From positions 62,001 to 126,000 of the forward strand of contig NZ_JAIWPT010000003.1 in the NCBI RefSeq assembly GCF_021191695.1: DNA of 64,000 nt. Reading direction: 5' to 3'. The position numbers and the translations under genes are program-made. Every line of letters begins with the position of its first letter. Position 1 is the stretch's first letter. This DNA is from Proluteimonas luteida. Lineage in GTDB: Bacteria; Pseudomonadota; Gammaproteobacteria; Xanthomonadales; Xanthomonadaceae. The notes beneath the pieces are model-generated. The model was not told where the DNA came from and made no database searches. It saw only the letters and a program-made list of their open reading frames with translations. Shown piece by piece: positions 15,746-26,403 of this stretch.

Positions 15746-16531
15746 TCAGGCGCGCGGGTCGGCGGCGGCATTCCCCTGCATCCGCCGCAGTCGCGCATAT
15801 TTCTCGTAGACGTAGCGCGTGTGGCAGGCATGGAAGCGCCAGCCGGTCGCGCCGTCGAGGAACCCGCCCTGCAGCACGTAGTGCTTCAGCCAGTAGGCCA
15901 GCGCATGGACGGGCGCGGCCAGCGGCCCGGCCCGCCTGCCGGCCTGATGGCGCTGGCTCGCCCAGAGCTGCGCGTAACCGGACAGCTTGGCGCGGTACTC
16001 GGCGCGCGAGCGCGCGGTCTCGTGTTCGATCCGCGCATCGCAATGGCCCACGCGCAGGCCGGCGAGGTCGGGGCCTTCGTGGACGAGCACCGGCAGATAG
16101 CGCATGTCGGGCCGGGACAGGCGGTGCACCCATTCGCGGCTCCAGCCGCCGAAGCGCAGCGGATGGCCGAGGAAGCGCGTGCGCCTGCGCAGGCACCACA
16201 CATCGCAGGATTCGAGCCGGTCCGACGCGAACAGCGCGCGCAGCGCCGGACCGGCCCCGTCGTCCAGCCATTCGTCGGCATCGAGCAGCAGCACCCAGGG
16301 CTGCCGCGCCAGCGACGTGGCCAGGGTCTTCTGCGCGGCGAAGCCGAGCCAGTCCTGGTGCACGACCCGGGCCCCGGCCGCGCGCGCGATGTCGACGGTC
16401 GCGTCGGTCGAGCCGGAATCCACGACCAGCAGCTCGGCGCAGACCGGCGCCAGCGACGCGAGGCAGCGCCCGATGCGGTCGGCCTCGTTGCGGGTGATCA
16501 CGACGCCCGACAGGGGCAGTGGAGCGGTCAT
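15746..16531 (-). CDS. Family 2 glycosyltransferase, WaaE/KdtX-like
   Basis: The 261-residue protein is a GT-A glycosyltransferase. It begins LSGVVITRNEADRIGRCLAS, then has VVDSGSTDAT for the nucleotide site and LLLDADEW with the DxD that holds the metal. The later segment FGGWSREWVHRLSR and the His-rich tail resemble WaaE-type enzymes that add glucose to the LPS inner core; that substrate is inference. The start was taken at ATG 16531 because the upstream 43 in-frame codons lack family similarity. It is divergent from two further glycosyltransferases, so this is probably a small LPS or exopolysaccharide locus. Confidence 0.85.
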   Translation of the reverse strand: MTAPLPLSGVVITRNEADRIGRCLASLAPVCAELLVVDSGSTDATVDIARAAGARVVHQDWLGFAAQKTLATSLARQPWVLLLDADEWLDDGAGPALRALFASDRLESCDVWCLRRRTRFLGHPLRFGGWSREWVHRLSRPDMRYLPVLVHEGPDLAGLRVGHCDARIEHETARSRAEYRAKLSGYAQLWASQRHQAGRRAGPLAAPVHALAYWLKHYVLQGGFLDGATGWRFHACHTRYVYEKYARLRRMQGNAAADPRA

Positions 16532-16647
16532 GTACAGCGATTCCGGGGGCAGGCAGGCGGGCATTGTCCCCGATGCCGGCATCGGCGTCGCGACGCCGGC
16601 GCCGGCGCACGGGTGCCGCCGGGCCGGGTTTCGATGGACAATGCCGC

Positions 16648-17793
16648 ATGCCCGCCGCATCCGATACCGCCCCCGTCCGCGTCCTGCATTTCGTCACCGG
16701 CGGCTTTTCCGGCGGTGCGACGCAGGTGGCGATCTCGCTGGTGCGGGCGGCGCTGGGGCCCGGGCCGGTGCAGCCGATGCTCGCCCTGCGCCGCAAGCGC
16801 CGCACCGATCCCGCGCGGATCCGCGAGCTCGAGCAGGAAGGCCTGCCGGTCGTCGTGGTCCCGGGCTGGTCGCACGCCGCCACCATCCACGCGCTGGTGC
16901 GGCTGTGCCGGGAATTCCGCCCGGACGTGCTGGTCGCACACGGCTTCAGCGAGCACCTGTGGGGCCGCTATGCGGGGCTGATCGCCGGCGTGCCCGCGCT
17001 GGTCCACGTCGAGCACAACACGCGCGAGCGCTACACCCGGTGGCGGCTGGCACAGACGCGCTGGCTGGCGCGGCGCACCGCACGGATCGTCGGTTGCTCG
17101 GAAGGCGTGCGCCTGCGTCTTCTCGAAATGGGCATGCCGGAGGACCGCACGGTCGCGATTCCCAACGGCATCGCGCTGCAGCCGTTTTCCGCCGCGCCGG
17201 CGCATGCCATGGCCGGCCGCACGCCCGGCATCGTGATGGTGGCGCGCTTCTCCGCGCAGAAGGACCACGACACGCTGGTGCGCGCGGTGGCACTGCTGCG
17301 TGGGCGCGGGCTGCAACCGCCGGTGCTGCTGGTCGGCGGCGGCAAGGCGTCGCATCGTGGGCGGGTCGAGACGCTGGTGCGCAGCCTGGGACTGGAAGGG
17401 CAGGTGACGTTCCCCGGCATCTGCCGCGACGTGCCGGGGCTGCTGATGGCGCACCGGATCTGCGTGCTCAGCACCCACTACGAAGGCATGCCCCTGGCGC
17501 TGCTCGAAGGCATGGCCGCCGGCTGCGCGGTGGTCGGCAGCGCGGTGCCCGGGGTGCGCGAGGTGATCGACGACGGTGTGGACGGCCGGCTGGTGCCGGA
17601 AGCGGATCCGGAAGCGCTGGCGGACGTGCTGGCGACGTTGCTGCAGTCGGAGGCGGAGGCAGCGCGCCTGGGCGCGGAGGCGCACCGGGTCGCGGTCGAG
17701 CGGCATGGCCGCGAGTTGATGAACGCACGCTACCAGGCCCTGTTCCTGTCGCTGGCCGGGCGCGCTGAGGCGGAGGACGGCATCGATGACTGA
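16648..17793 (+). CDS. Family 4 (GT-B) glycosyltransferase
   Basis: The 381-residue protein begins with FVTGGFSGGATQVAISL, an N-terminal GT-B glycine loop. It has IVMVARFSAQKDHDTLVRAV in the middle and the C-terminal EGMPLALLEGMAAG, which carries the two Glu of the EX7E motif of retaining GT4 enzymes. Acceptor and donor cannot be told. ATG 16648 was chosen because the frame upstream is unrelated. Its last bases overlap the start of the next glycosyltransferase by 8 bases, so the two are translationally coupled. Confidence 0.9.
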   Translation: MPAASDTAPVRVLHFVTGGFSGGATQVAISLVRAALGPGPVQPMLALRRKRRTDPARIRELEQEGLPVVVVPGWSHAATIHALVRLCREFRPDVLVAHGFSEHLWGRYAGLIAGVPALVHVEHNTRERYTRWRLAQTRWLARRTARIVGCSEGVRLRLLEMGMPEDRTVAIPNGIALQPFSAAPAHAMAGRTPGIVMVARFSAQKDHDTLVRAVALLRGRGLQPPVLLVGGGKASHRGRVETLVRSLGLEGQVTFPGICRDVPGLLMAHRICVLSTHYEGMPLALLEGMAAGCAVVGSAVPGVREVIDDGVDGRLVPEADPEALADVLATLLQSEAEAARLGAEAHRVAVERHGRELMNARYQALFLSLAGRAEAEDGIDD

Positions 17794-18763
17794 GAATAGC
17801 GATCCTGGGCGCCGGGAGGCGATGCCGGACGGCGGTGCGACGACGGCATCGCCCACGATCAGCGTGCTGGTCTCCAGCTACAACTACGCCGGCTACGTCG
17901 TCGACGCGGTGCGCTCGGTGCTGCGGCAGAGCTATCCGGCGCTGGAGATCGTCGTCGTCGACGACGGCTCGCGCGACGATTCCGTCGCGGTGCTGCGGGC
18001 GGCGTTCGGCGACGATCCGCGCGTGCTGCTGATCGAGCAGGACAACGCGGGACAACTGGCCGCCTGGCGCAACGGATTCGCGTATCTCCGCGGCGATGTC
18101 GTCGCCCTGCTCGATTCCGACGACCTGTGGGAGCCCGGCTATCTGGAACGGATCGCGGCCGTGTACCGGGAGCATGCCGATGTCGGGTTCGTGTACACGA
18201 ACATGCTGCTGTTCGGGGATGTGGAGCGGCCGATGCTGCGCGACCGCGAAGACCGCGACCTGGGCATCTCGATCCTGCTGGGCGCGTTCGTGCACCGCTG
18301 GCAGGCGACGGCGACGTCCGCGCTCAGCCTGCGGCGCCCGCTGATGACCCGGATCCTCGACATGCCGGCGGCGATGGCCGCCGAGTGGGTGTCGCGTCCC
18401 GACGACTGCCTGGCCTTCGGCAGCGAGATCCTCGGTGCGCGCAAGTTCTACCTCGGCGATACGCTGGTCCGGCACCGGGAGCATGGGCGCAACGCGCTGA
18501 AGGACTATTCGGCCGCTCCCCTGAACACCTGCCGCTACATGGCGCGCGGCGAGCGCATGCTCGAGTTCTATCGTGCGCGGGCCGGCGTCACCCCGCGCTG
18601 GTTGCGCATCGCCAAGGCCGAGTTCCGTACCAAGCCGCGGCCGACGTTCTTCGAACTGCGTGCCTACAGCTGGCTGCTGTTCCGGGCGCCGATGCCGTTG
18701 ACCAAGCGCATCGAGCACTGGTTCGGCATGCTCTCGCACTACCTGCGCGCGCGGCGCCGCTGA
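17786..18763 (+). CDS. Family 2 glycosyltransferase
   Basis: The 325-residue protein has the GT-A signatures ISVLVSSYNYAGYVVDAVRS, VVVDDGSRDDS and ALLDSDDLWEPGYLE, with the DSD metal site. The C-terminal 70 residues are basic and may lie on the membrane. It overlaps the preceding GT4 gene (16648-17793) by 8 bases and ends three bases before the convergent gene at 18767. Substrate unknown; likely surface polysaccharide. Confidence 0.9.
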   Translation: MTENSDPGRREAMPDGGATTASPTISVLVSSYNYAGYVVDAVRSVLRQSYPALEIVVVDDGSRDDSVAVLRAAFGDDPRVLLIEQDNAGQLAAWRNGFAYLRGDVVALLDSDDLWEPGYLERIAAVYREHADVGFVYTNMLLFGDVERPMLRDREDRDLGISILLGAFVHRWQATATSALSLRRPLMTRILDMPAAMAAEWVSRPDDCLAFGSEILGARKFYLGDTLVRHREHGRNALKDYSAAPLNTCRYMARGERMLEFYRARAGVTPRWLRIAKAEFRTKPRPTFFELRAYSWLLFRAPMPLTKRIEHWFGMLSHYLRARRR

Positions 18764-18766
18764 GCG

Positions 18767-19918
18767 TCACTCCATCGCGCGGATCAGCGCATCCACGTCC
18801 AGCGCATGCCCGGCGCGGCGCGCCTTGGTGCGCAGGTACTGCTCGTTCTCGGCGGTGACGTGGCCGGTCAGCGGGTGGCGCTCGACGACGTCGATGCCGG
18901 CCTCGCGCAGCCGCGCGACCTTGTCCGGGTTGTTGGTCAGCAGCGCGACGCGGCGGATGCCCAGGCCCTGCAGCATCGCCGCGGCGGTGCCGTAGCGGCG
19001 TTCGTCGGCGCCGAAGCCGAGCTGGGCGTCGGCGTCGATCGTGTCCAGGCCCTCGTGCTGGTAGCCGTAGGCGCGCATCTTCGCGGCGATGCCGGTGCCG
19101 CGGCCCTCCTGGTCGAGGTACAGCAGGACGCCGCCGCCGAGCGCCTTGAGCGCCAGCAGGCCGGCGCGAAGCTGGTCGCCGCAGTCGCACTTCAGCGAGC
19201 CGAACAGGTCGCCGGTCAGGCACGAGGAGTGCACCCGCACCGGGACCACGGCATCGACGTCGGGATTGCCGACCACGACCGCGACCTGGTCGCGCTGGGC
19301 GACGCCGCCACGGAACACCACGAAGTCGGTCATGCCGACGTCGCGCAGCGGCACCGGCGCGCGCGTGACCAGCTCGAAATCGTCGGCCGCGCCCGCGCTG
19401 CCGGCCTCCAGGTCGGCGATCGAGACCTGGCAGCAGGCGGCGAACGCGCTGTCGCCGTCGCCGAGATCGACCGCGATCAGCGCCGGCAGCATCAGCCCGA
19501 GCCGGGCCAGTTCCACGCCCGCGGCGTCGAGCGCGGTCGCCGGCTGCCAGTGCGCCGGCGCACCGGCGTCGCGCAGGAAGCCCAGTGCGCCCAGTGCGTC
19601 GTGGCCGACGCCTGCCAGCGGAATCCGGGCGCCGTCGGGCGCCTGCAGGCCCAATACGTCCGCGCGGCGTGCGGTGACCGTCAGGTGCTGGCGGTCGCCG
19701 GCGGCGCGGGCGAACCGCGCGTAGCTGCCCGCGGTGCTGCCGTCGAGGGTGATGAAGGCCAGGCGTGCGCCCGACGGGCCGGCGATGACCACCGGCCGCC
19801 CCTGGCGCAGCTCCGAGACAGCGCGTTCGCAGCGGATGACCGCCGGATCGCCGAACAGCGCGGCGGCGGACGACGGGGGGACGCTGGCGGGCGGGCCGGA
19901 TTCGGACGAGCGGGACAT
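18767..19918 (-). CDS. ribA: GTP cyclohydrolase II-like protein with degenerate N-terminal domain
   Basis: GTP cyclohydrolase II opens GTP to 2,5-diamino-6-ribosylamino-pyrimidinone phosphate, the first step of riboflavin synthesis. Residues from about 190 carry the family core: HSSCLTGDLFGSLKCDCG (zinc Cys), LDQEGRGTGIAAKMRAYGYQ, QLGFGADERRYGTAAAML and LLTNNPDKVARLREAGIDVV. The N-terminal 180 residues begin like the 3,4-dihydroxybutanone-phosphate synthase half of RibBA (ERAVSELRQGRPVVIAG) but lack its acidic catalytic motif (DDEDRENEGD). That half therefore looks dead or repurposed. It stands apart from a rib operon, downstream of two PH-domain genes, so it may be a paralogue. ATG 19918 has AGGAG seven bases upstream. 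Confidence 0.85.
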   Translation of the reverse strand: MSRSSESGPPASVPPSSAAALFGDPAVIRCERAVSELRQGRPVVIAGPSGARLAFITLDGSTAGSYARFARAAGDRQHLTVTARRADVLGLQAPDGARIPLAGVGHDALGALGFLRDAGAPAHWQPATALDAAGVELARLGLMLPALIAVDLGDGDSAFAACCQVSIADLEAGSAGAADDFELVTRAPVPLRDVGMTDFVVFRGGVAQRDQVAVVVGNPDVDAVVPVRVHSSCLTGDLFGSLKCDCGDQLRAGLLALKALGGGVLLYLDQEGRGTGIAAKMRAYGYQHEGLDTIDADAQLGFGADERRYGTAAAMLQGLGIRRVALLTNNPDKVARLREAGIDVVERHPLTGHVTAENEQYLRTKARRAGHALDVDALIRAME

Positions 19919-20031
19919 CGGTGACTCCTGCCACCGGCCGCGCGGCGGCGCGGACGGGGAACGACATGTGGGGACGGCATGGGGCGATATGGCGTCCATT
20001 CTCGAAAAAACCAGCCTGCGTCGCGGCGGGC

Positions 20032-21573
20032 TCACCAGCGCAGCGGCCGCCGCGCGATCTCCTTCGCCAGGGTCGCGTGGATGCGTTCGGCGGTGGCCAG
20101 CGGCAGGTAGCGCAGCCGCAGCTGCGGCGCCAGCGGATTGGCACCGGCGGTATCGAACCAGACCGCGGCCATGCCGAAGCCGCGGTCCAGCGGCGACTGC
20201 CGCAGTTCCACGGTCTGCAGCTTGTCGACCTCGGCGAAGCGCCAGTGCCGGGTCCACCAGCCCTCGCGCACGGCGACCAGGGTGTCGTCGATCGCATAGC
20301 CGGCGCGGCTGGCGTGGCGGCGGGCGACGAAGGCCGACCACGGCAGCCACAGCAGGCCCAGCAGCCCCCACCAGTGGAAGAACCAGCCCAGCGCCGCGCA
20401 CAGCAGCGCCGTCACCACGACGTCGCCGAGCAGCAGCCGCAGCCAGGCGCGCGGGTGCAGCGGCTGCCAGTCGGCAGGCGGCCACGTCGGCAGCGTCGCC
20501 ACGTCGCGGACGATCGCGTCGCAGGTTGCCGGCGGTGCGATCGGCGCCAGCGCATCCAGCCGGTGCCCGGCATCCCCCCCGCCGGACTGGCCGTTGCCGC
20601 CGCGCGCCGCGGCGGTGTCGATCTCCAGCGTGCGTCGCGCGAACAGCCGGTGCAGCAGGCCTTCGCGCAGGGTCCAGGCCTGGATGCGCCGGCGCGGCAC
20701 GCTGCTGCGCGAGCGGCTCAGCAGGCCGCGCTCGACCGTCAGGCGGCGGCCCTGGCGCTGCAGCCGGAAGCCGTGGTAGCGCACCAGGGCCAGCAGCACC
20801 GAGAACGCCCGGATCAGGGCCAGCGCCACGGCCAGCACCAGCGCCACGCTCGCCGCCTTGGCCAGCCAGGTGGTGCCGAACGTGTTGGCATAGTCGGCCG
20901 CCTGGCGCCCGCCACGCAGCAGCCAGTCGCCCATCGCGCGGTCGGGCAGCACCTGCCAGGCCAGCGCGAACGCGCCGGCGACGACGATCATGCCGCGATT
21001 GGAGATCAGTCCCAGCTTGACCACTTCCGCCGTCGACAGTGCCAGCAGGGTCCGGCCGGCCGGCGCCGCGGTCTGCGCATCGTCCGCGGCCGCCTGCCCG
21101 CGGTTGCGGATCAGCCGTTCCAGCGCCAGTGCCTGGGGCATCGTCAGTACCCGCATCTGCGCCTCGGGCCTGTGTCCGCCGGCCGATTCCAGCCGCACCT
21201 CGGCCACGCCCAGCAAGCGGTGCAGCAGCGACTGGTGGATGGCGACGTTGTGGATCCGCGAGTACGGGATCTGGCGGACGCTGCGTTCCAGCAGTCCACT
21301 GCGTACGATCAGCCGGTCGTCGGCGATGCGGTAGCGGTAGGTCAGGTACTGCCAGACCGACACCAGCACCAGCGCGGCGACGCCGATCAGCGGCAGCCAC
21401 ACCGGCAGCCCGTCGCCGCGGCCGCGGCCGGCGAACACCAGCACCGCCAGCGGCACGATGAACTGCCGCAGGTTCTGCAGCAGCACGAACAGCCACGACC
21501 ACGGGTGCAGGCGGTGCTCGCTGTCGAGCGGCAGCGGCGGCGTGGCTGGCGCGGGCTCAGCCGGCGTCGTCAT
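20032..21573 (-). CDS. Membrane protein with bacterial PH (DUF304) domains, YdbT-like
   Basis: The 513-residue protein has several pairs of membrane helices, each followed by a bPH2 domain. The clearest pieces are LTYRYRIADDRLIVRSGLLE with RQIPYSRIHNVAIHQSLLHR, a second set (LVRYHGFRLQRQGRRLTVER, VPRRRIQAWTLREGLLHRL), and a last one near VDKLQTVELRQSPLDRGFGM. This is the layout of YdbT. Its partner YdbS (21557-22138) lies directly upstream, and the reading frames overlap by 17 bases, so they act as a pair. Bacterial PH proteins are membrane-associated; their role is not well defined. The start at 21573 has AAGG five bases upstream. Confidence 0.88.
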   Translation of the reverse strand: MTTPAEPAPATPPLPLDSEHRLHPWSWLFVLLQNLRQFIVPLAVLVFAGRGRGDGLPVWLPLIGVAALVLVSVWQYLTYRYRIADDRLIVRSGLLERSVRQIPYSRIHNVAIHQSLLHRLLGVAEVRLESAGGHRPEAQMRVLTMPQALALERLIRNRGQAAADDAQTAAPAGRTLLALSTAEVVKLGLISNRGMIVVAGAFALAWQVLPDRAMGDWLLRGGRQAADYANTFGTTWLAKAASVALVLAVALALIRAFSVLLALVRYHGFRLQRQGRRLTVERGLLSRSRSSVPRRRIQAWTLREGLLHRLFARRTLEIDTAAARGGNGQSGGGDAGHRLDALAPIAPPATCDAIVRDVATLPTWPPADWQPLHPRAWLRLLLGDVVVTALLCAALGWFFHWWGLLGLLWLPWSAFVARRHASRAGYAIDDTLVAVREGWWTRHWRFAEVDKLQTVELRQSPLDRGFGMAAVWFDTAGANPLAPQLRLRYLPLATAERIHATLAKEIARRPLRW

Positions 21574-22138
21574 CGTCGCCTTCATCGTCGGTGTCGCCGT
21601 CGCGGGCGGCGCGGCTGGCCAGCGCATCGCGCAGGCGCTCGGCCTCGACGTGGTCGAGCCCGGCCAGCACCACGGAATTGTTGTGGGTACCGGCGGTGTG
21701 CACGGTCAGCGTGGACAGGCCGAAGACGCGTTCCAGGGGGCCGCGCTGGATGTCCAGATGCTGCACGCGGGTGCCCGGCACCCGGGTGTCGCGGCGCCAC
21801 AGGTGGCCGCGGCGCACGCCGAAACCGTCGTCGTCGAGCCGCCAGCGCGTGCGCAGCCAGCGCCGCCGGGCGATCCACACCGTCCACGCCGGCAGCAGCA
21901 CCAGCAGTGCGGCATAGACGGCCAGCGCCGGGGTGTCGCGGCCGATGAAGACCAGCCCGGGGACCAGCGCGACCAGCAGCGGGAGCAGGGTGCCGAGCAG
22001 GGCGCTGATCGTCGCCAGCGTGCGCGCCCGCACCGGCAGCGGCTGCCAGCTGTCGGTCGGCAGTGCCGGCGTATCGGCGCCGGCAGGGGCCGGCGCGGGG
22101 AGCGGCGGGGCGGCATCGCGGGATTCGGGGCCCGTCAT
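21557..22138 (-). CDS. Membrane protein with one bacterial PH domain, YdbS-like
   Basis: The 193-residue protein has a Pro/Ala-rich N-terminus and two membrane helices. A bPH2 domain follows (RTRWRLDDDGFGVRRGHLWR, RVQHLDIQRGPLERVFGLST, and TVHTAGTHNNSVVLAGLDHV), and the C-terminus is very acidic (DTDDEGDDDD). It is the short member of a YdbS/YdbT pair. Its ATG overlaps the stop of the upstream acyltransferase gene by four bases, which points to an operon running acyltransferase, YdbS, YdbT. Confidence 0.88.
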   Translation of the reverse strand: MTGPESRDAAPPLPAPAPAGADTPALPTDSWQPLPVRARTLATISALLGTLLPLLVALVPGLVFIGRDTPALAVYAALLVLLPAWTVWIARRRWLRTRWRLDDDGFGVRRGHLWRRDTRVPGTRVQHLDIQRGPLERVFGLSTLTVHTAGTHNNSVVLAGLDHVEAERLRDALASRAARDGDTDDEGDDDDAG

Positions 22139-23055
22139 CGGCGGCGTTCCAGGTCCAGATAGGGATTGTCGTCGCCCGAGCCGGAAGGTCGGGCCTTGTA
22201 GCGCTTGTAGGTCCACTGGTACTGCGCCGGGTCGCGGCGGGCGATGTGCTCGACCGCGGCGTTGAGCGCGGCGGCGCCGCGCAGCGGGTCGGCAGCGGCG
22301 ATGCCGTCGGGCGCGGGCTCGATATGCAGGGCGAAGTCCGGTCCGTCGCCGATACGCTCGCAATACGCGAACAGCACCGGCGCAGCGGTGCGTTCGGCCA
22401 GCCGCGAGACCAGGGTCATCGTCAACGCCGGCAGGCCGAAGAATGGCGCGAACTCGCCGTCGCCGGCCTTGGGCTGCTGGTCGGGCAGGATTCCCACGAC
22501 GCCGCCGGCCTTGAGGGTCTTCCACAGCTGCCGCACCGCCGGGCCTTCGGCGCGGACCTGCTGCACGCGTGCGTGGTCGCCGGCGCGGACCAGGCGCAGG
22601 AAGGCCTCGCCGACCGCGGACTCCGGCGCCCGGTACAGGATCGAGATCGGCGTGCGCGCGGCCAGCCACTGGTTCAGCAGCTCCCAGTTGCCGTAGTGCG
22701 GGGCGGCGACGATCAGGCCCTGGCCCGATGCCAGCGCCGCGTCGAACAGGCCGACGCCATGGGTCGTGCGGATCATGCCCAGGTTGCGCGCATGCGGCCG
22801 GGTCCACAGCCGCAGCGTCTCCAGCGTCTGCAGCGCGGTGGTCCGCAGCACCGCGCGGTGCAGGGCGTCGCGCTCGTCCGGCGACAGTTCCGGGTACGCG
22901 AGTTCGAGGTTGCGCCGGGCGACCCGGCTCTCGCGGGTGCCGAGGACGCGGGCGAGCGTGGCCGACGCCGAGGCGAGGGCGCGCAGCACGGCGGCCGGCA
23001 GTGCGCCGACGGCGGTCGCGAGCAGGTAGAGGACACGGGCCAGCAATCCGGGCAT
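22135..23055 (-). CDS. Lipid A lauroyl/myristoyl acyltransferase family protein
   Basis: The 306-residue protein belongs to the HtrB/LpxL family, which transfers a second acyl chain onto Kdo2-lipid IVA at the inner membrane. The catalytic HX4E motif is HYGNWE (His120, Glu125). Downstream are ILPDQQPKAGDGEFAPFFG and PVLFAYCERI, and an N-terminal hydrophobic anchor (residues 5-25) is present. Which chain it adds cannot be told. It heads a likely operon with two PH-domain membrane proteins and is divergent from dtd. Confidence 0.92.
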   Translation of the reverse strand: MPGLLARVLYLLATAVGALPAAVLRALASASATLARVLGTRESRVARRNLELAYPELSPDERDALHRAVLRTTALQTLETLRLWTRPHARNLGMIRTTHGVGLFDAALASGQGLIVAAPHYGNWELLNQWLAARTPISILYRAPESAVGEAFLRLVRAGDHARVQQVRAEGPAVRQLWKTLKAGGVVGILPDQQPKAGDGEFAPFFGLPALTMTLVSRLAERTAAPVLFAYCERIGDGPDFALHIEPAPDGIAAADPLRGAAALNAAVEHIARRDPAQYQWTYKRYKARPSGSGDDNPYLDLERRR

Positions 23056-23185
23056 CGCGCAAGTCTATCGGCAAGCGCCCGCCGCAACGCAGGGGCGCCT
23101 GCCCCGCACCGGTGGCTGGCGATCCACGCGCTGCTGTGGTCTGCTGGCCGGCCATGGACGTCCCGTCGCCGCCCGCACCGACCGC

Positions 23186-23626
23186 ATGCTCGCCCTTATC
23201 CAGCGCGTCAGCCACGCCGCCGTGACCGTGGACGGGGAGACCGTGGGCGCCATCGGCCCCGGCCTGCTGGCGCTGGTCGGCATCGAGCCCGGCGACGGCG
23301 CCGACCAGGTCGCGCGCATGGCCGGCCGCCTGCTCGGCTACCGGGTGTTCGCCGATGACGCGGGGCGCATGAACCGCTCGCTGGCCGATACCGGCGGCGG
23401 ACTGCTGCTGGTCAGCCAGTTCACCCTGGCCGCCGACACCCGCTCGGGCATGCGGCCCGGCTTCAGTACCGCGGCGCCTCCGGACGAGGCCGAGGCGGTA
23501 TTCAGCCGACTGCTGGCTGAATGCCGGACGCGGCATCCGGCCCCGGTGGAAACCGGCCGTTTCGGGGCCCATATGGCCGTCAGCCTGACCAACGACGGTC
23601 CGGTGACCTTCCTGCTGAAGGCGTGA
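23186..23626 (+). CDS. dtd: D-aminoacyl-tRNA deacylase
   Basis: Hydrolyses D-aminoacyl-tRNA so that D-amino acids do not enter translation. The 146-residue length is exact for the family. SQFTL (77-81) is one signature. The cross-subunit Gly-Pro motif is in NDGPVT (136-141, Gly138-Pro139), which gives D-chiral selection. The gene is single with its own upstream gap shared with the divergent acyltransferase. A diverged second copy of its last 80 bases follows it (23693-23775). Confidence 0.97.
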   Translation: MLALIQRVSHAAVTVDGETVGAIGPGLLALVGIEPGDGADQVARMAGRLLGYRVFADDAGRMNRSLADTGGGLLLVSQFTLAADTRSGMRPGFSTAAPPDEAEAVFSRLLAECRTRHPAPVETGRFGAHMAVSLTNDGPVTFLLKA

Positions 23627-23692
23627 CGCCGCGCCGCCTGTGCGTCGCCGCGGGTCCGGAACGGCGGCGGAGGGCGCATTTTTGCCGGGACG

Positions 23693-23775
23693 GGTGGAAA
23701 CCGGCCGTTCCGGTGCCCATATGAGAGGTCAGCCCGGCCGATGACGGCCCGGTCGCCTTCCAGATGCGGGCATGA
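23693..23775 (+). pseudogene. Remnant of a second dtd 3' end
   Basis: From GGGTGGAAACCGGCCGT (23692-23708) to a TGA at 23773-23775 the sequence aligns with the end of dtd (23545-23626). There is one extra base near 23724-23728. The last 41 bases before and including the stop have the same length in both. Read with the frame corrected it would encode VETGRSGAHM and VSPADDGPVAFQMRA, against VETGRFGAHM and VSLTNDGPVTFLLKA in Dtd. The copy is frameshifted and has no start. The 60 bases before it show at most weak similarity to dtd. Confidence 0.7.
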
Positions 23776-23790
23776 TCCCGGCCCCGCTGG

Positions 23791-23799
23791 TGGTATAAT
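23791..23799 (+). promoter_or_regulatory. Extended -10 promoter of rpoD
   Basis: TGGTATAAT is a perfect TATAAT (23794-23799) with the TG of an extended -10. No good -35 lies at the right distance, as expected when the extended -10 carries recognition. The transcript would start about 20-25 bases before the rpoD ATG. Confidence 0.65.
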
Positions 23800-23829
23800 T
23801 ACGGGTTCACTTTTCCCACGGTGCGCCAC

Positions 23830-25704
<1,875 letters not shown>

Positions 25705-25729
25705 GCCGGCGGCGGCCATGCGCTGCAGA

Positions 25730-25757
25730 ACGACGCCCGCGGCAACGCGGGCGTCGT
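25730..25757 (+). terminator. Hairpin after rpoD
   Basis: ACGACGCCCGC (25730-25740) pairs perfectly with GCGGGCGTCGT (25747-25757) around a 6-base loop. It lies 26 bases after the rpoD stop. The T run that would follow is very weak (CGTATCT). Confidence 0.6.
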
Positions 25758-25823
25758 CGTATCTGGGCATCGGCGTGCCCGCGTGCTAGCGTCCGCACTC
25801 TTTCCCAGCATGCCGGAAGACGC

Positions 25824-26294
25824 ATGGACGCATCCCACGACCGCAGCCCCTACGCGCCGCCCGCCGCGCCGCTCTCTCCGTCCGTGGCCGATGCCGATGC
25901 CGGCGCGCCGCTGTTCAAGATCGCCGCCGTCGGTATCGCCACCTTCTTCGGCTCGGTACTGGCCGGCGGCCTGATCATGGCGATGAACTTCCGCGCGATG
26001 GGAAAGCCGGAGAAGTTCTGGCCGACGATCGGCCTGTCGCTGCTGGCGCTGGTCGCGACACTGCTGCTCGGCGCGTTCCTGCCCGAGAACTTTCCCGGCG
26101 TCGTGATCACCGTGCCGACGATCATCGCGATGACGATGATCGCGGGCCGCTACCAGGGCCAGGCGATCACGCAGCGCCAGGATGCCGGCCTGCCGATGCG
26201 CTCGAACTGGCTCGCGCTCGGCATCGCCCTGCTGGTACTGCTGCCGATCCTGCTGCTCGGCATCGGCCTGCTGCTGCTCGGCGGCGCGATCTGA
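25824..26294 (+). CDS. Small membrane protein of unknown function
   Basis: A 156-residue protein with a short polar N-terminus ([11 protein letters not shown]). It has about four hydrophobic helices ([56 protein letters not shown], and [20 protein letters not shown]). The polar loop [15 protein letters not shown] separates the third and fourth. I do not recognise a family. GGAAG lies six bases before the ATG. It stands alone between rpoD and the AsmA-like gene. Confidence 0.75.
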   Translation: MDASHDRSPYAPPAAPLSPSVADADAGAPLFKIAAVGIATFFGSVLAGGLIMAMNFRAMGKPEKFWPTIGLSLLALVATLLLGAFLPENFPGVVITVPTIIAMTMIAGRYQGQAITQRQDAGLPMRSNWLALGIALLVLLPILLLGIGLLLLGGAI

Positions 26295-26403
26295 GCGATC
26301 GCGCCCGGGGCGGCGGTTCCGCACGGGGACAACGCCCGTTCCCGGGCCGTCGCGCGGCGGCCTGTGCAGATGGCCGTCACCGCACCTGAGGGATGCTTGC
26401 CGG

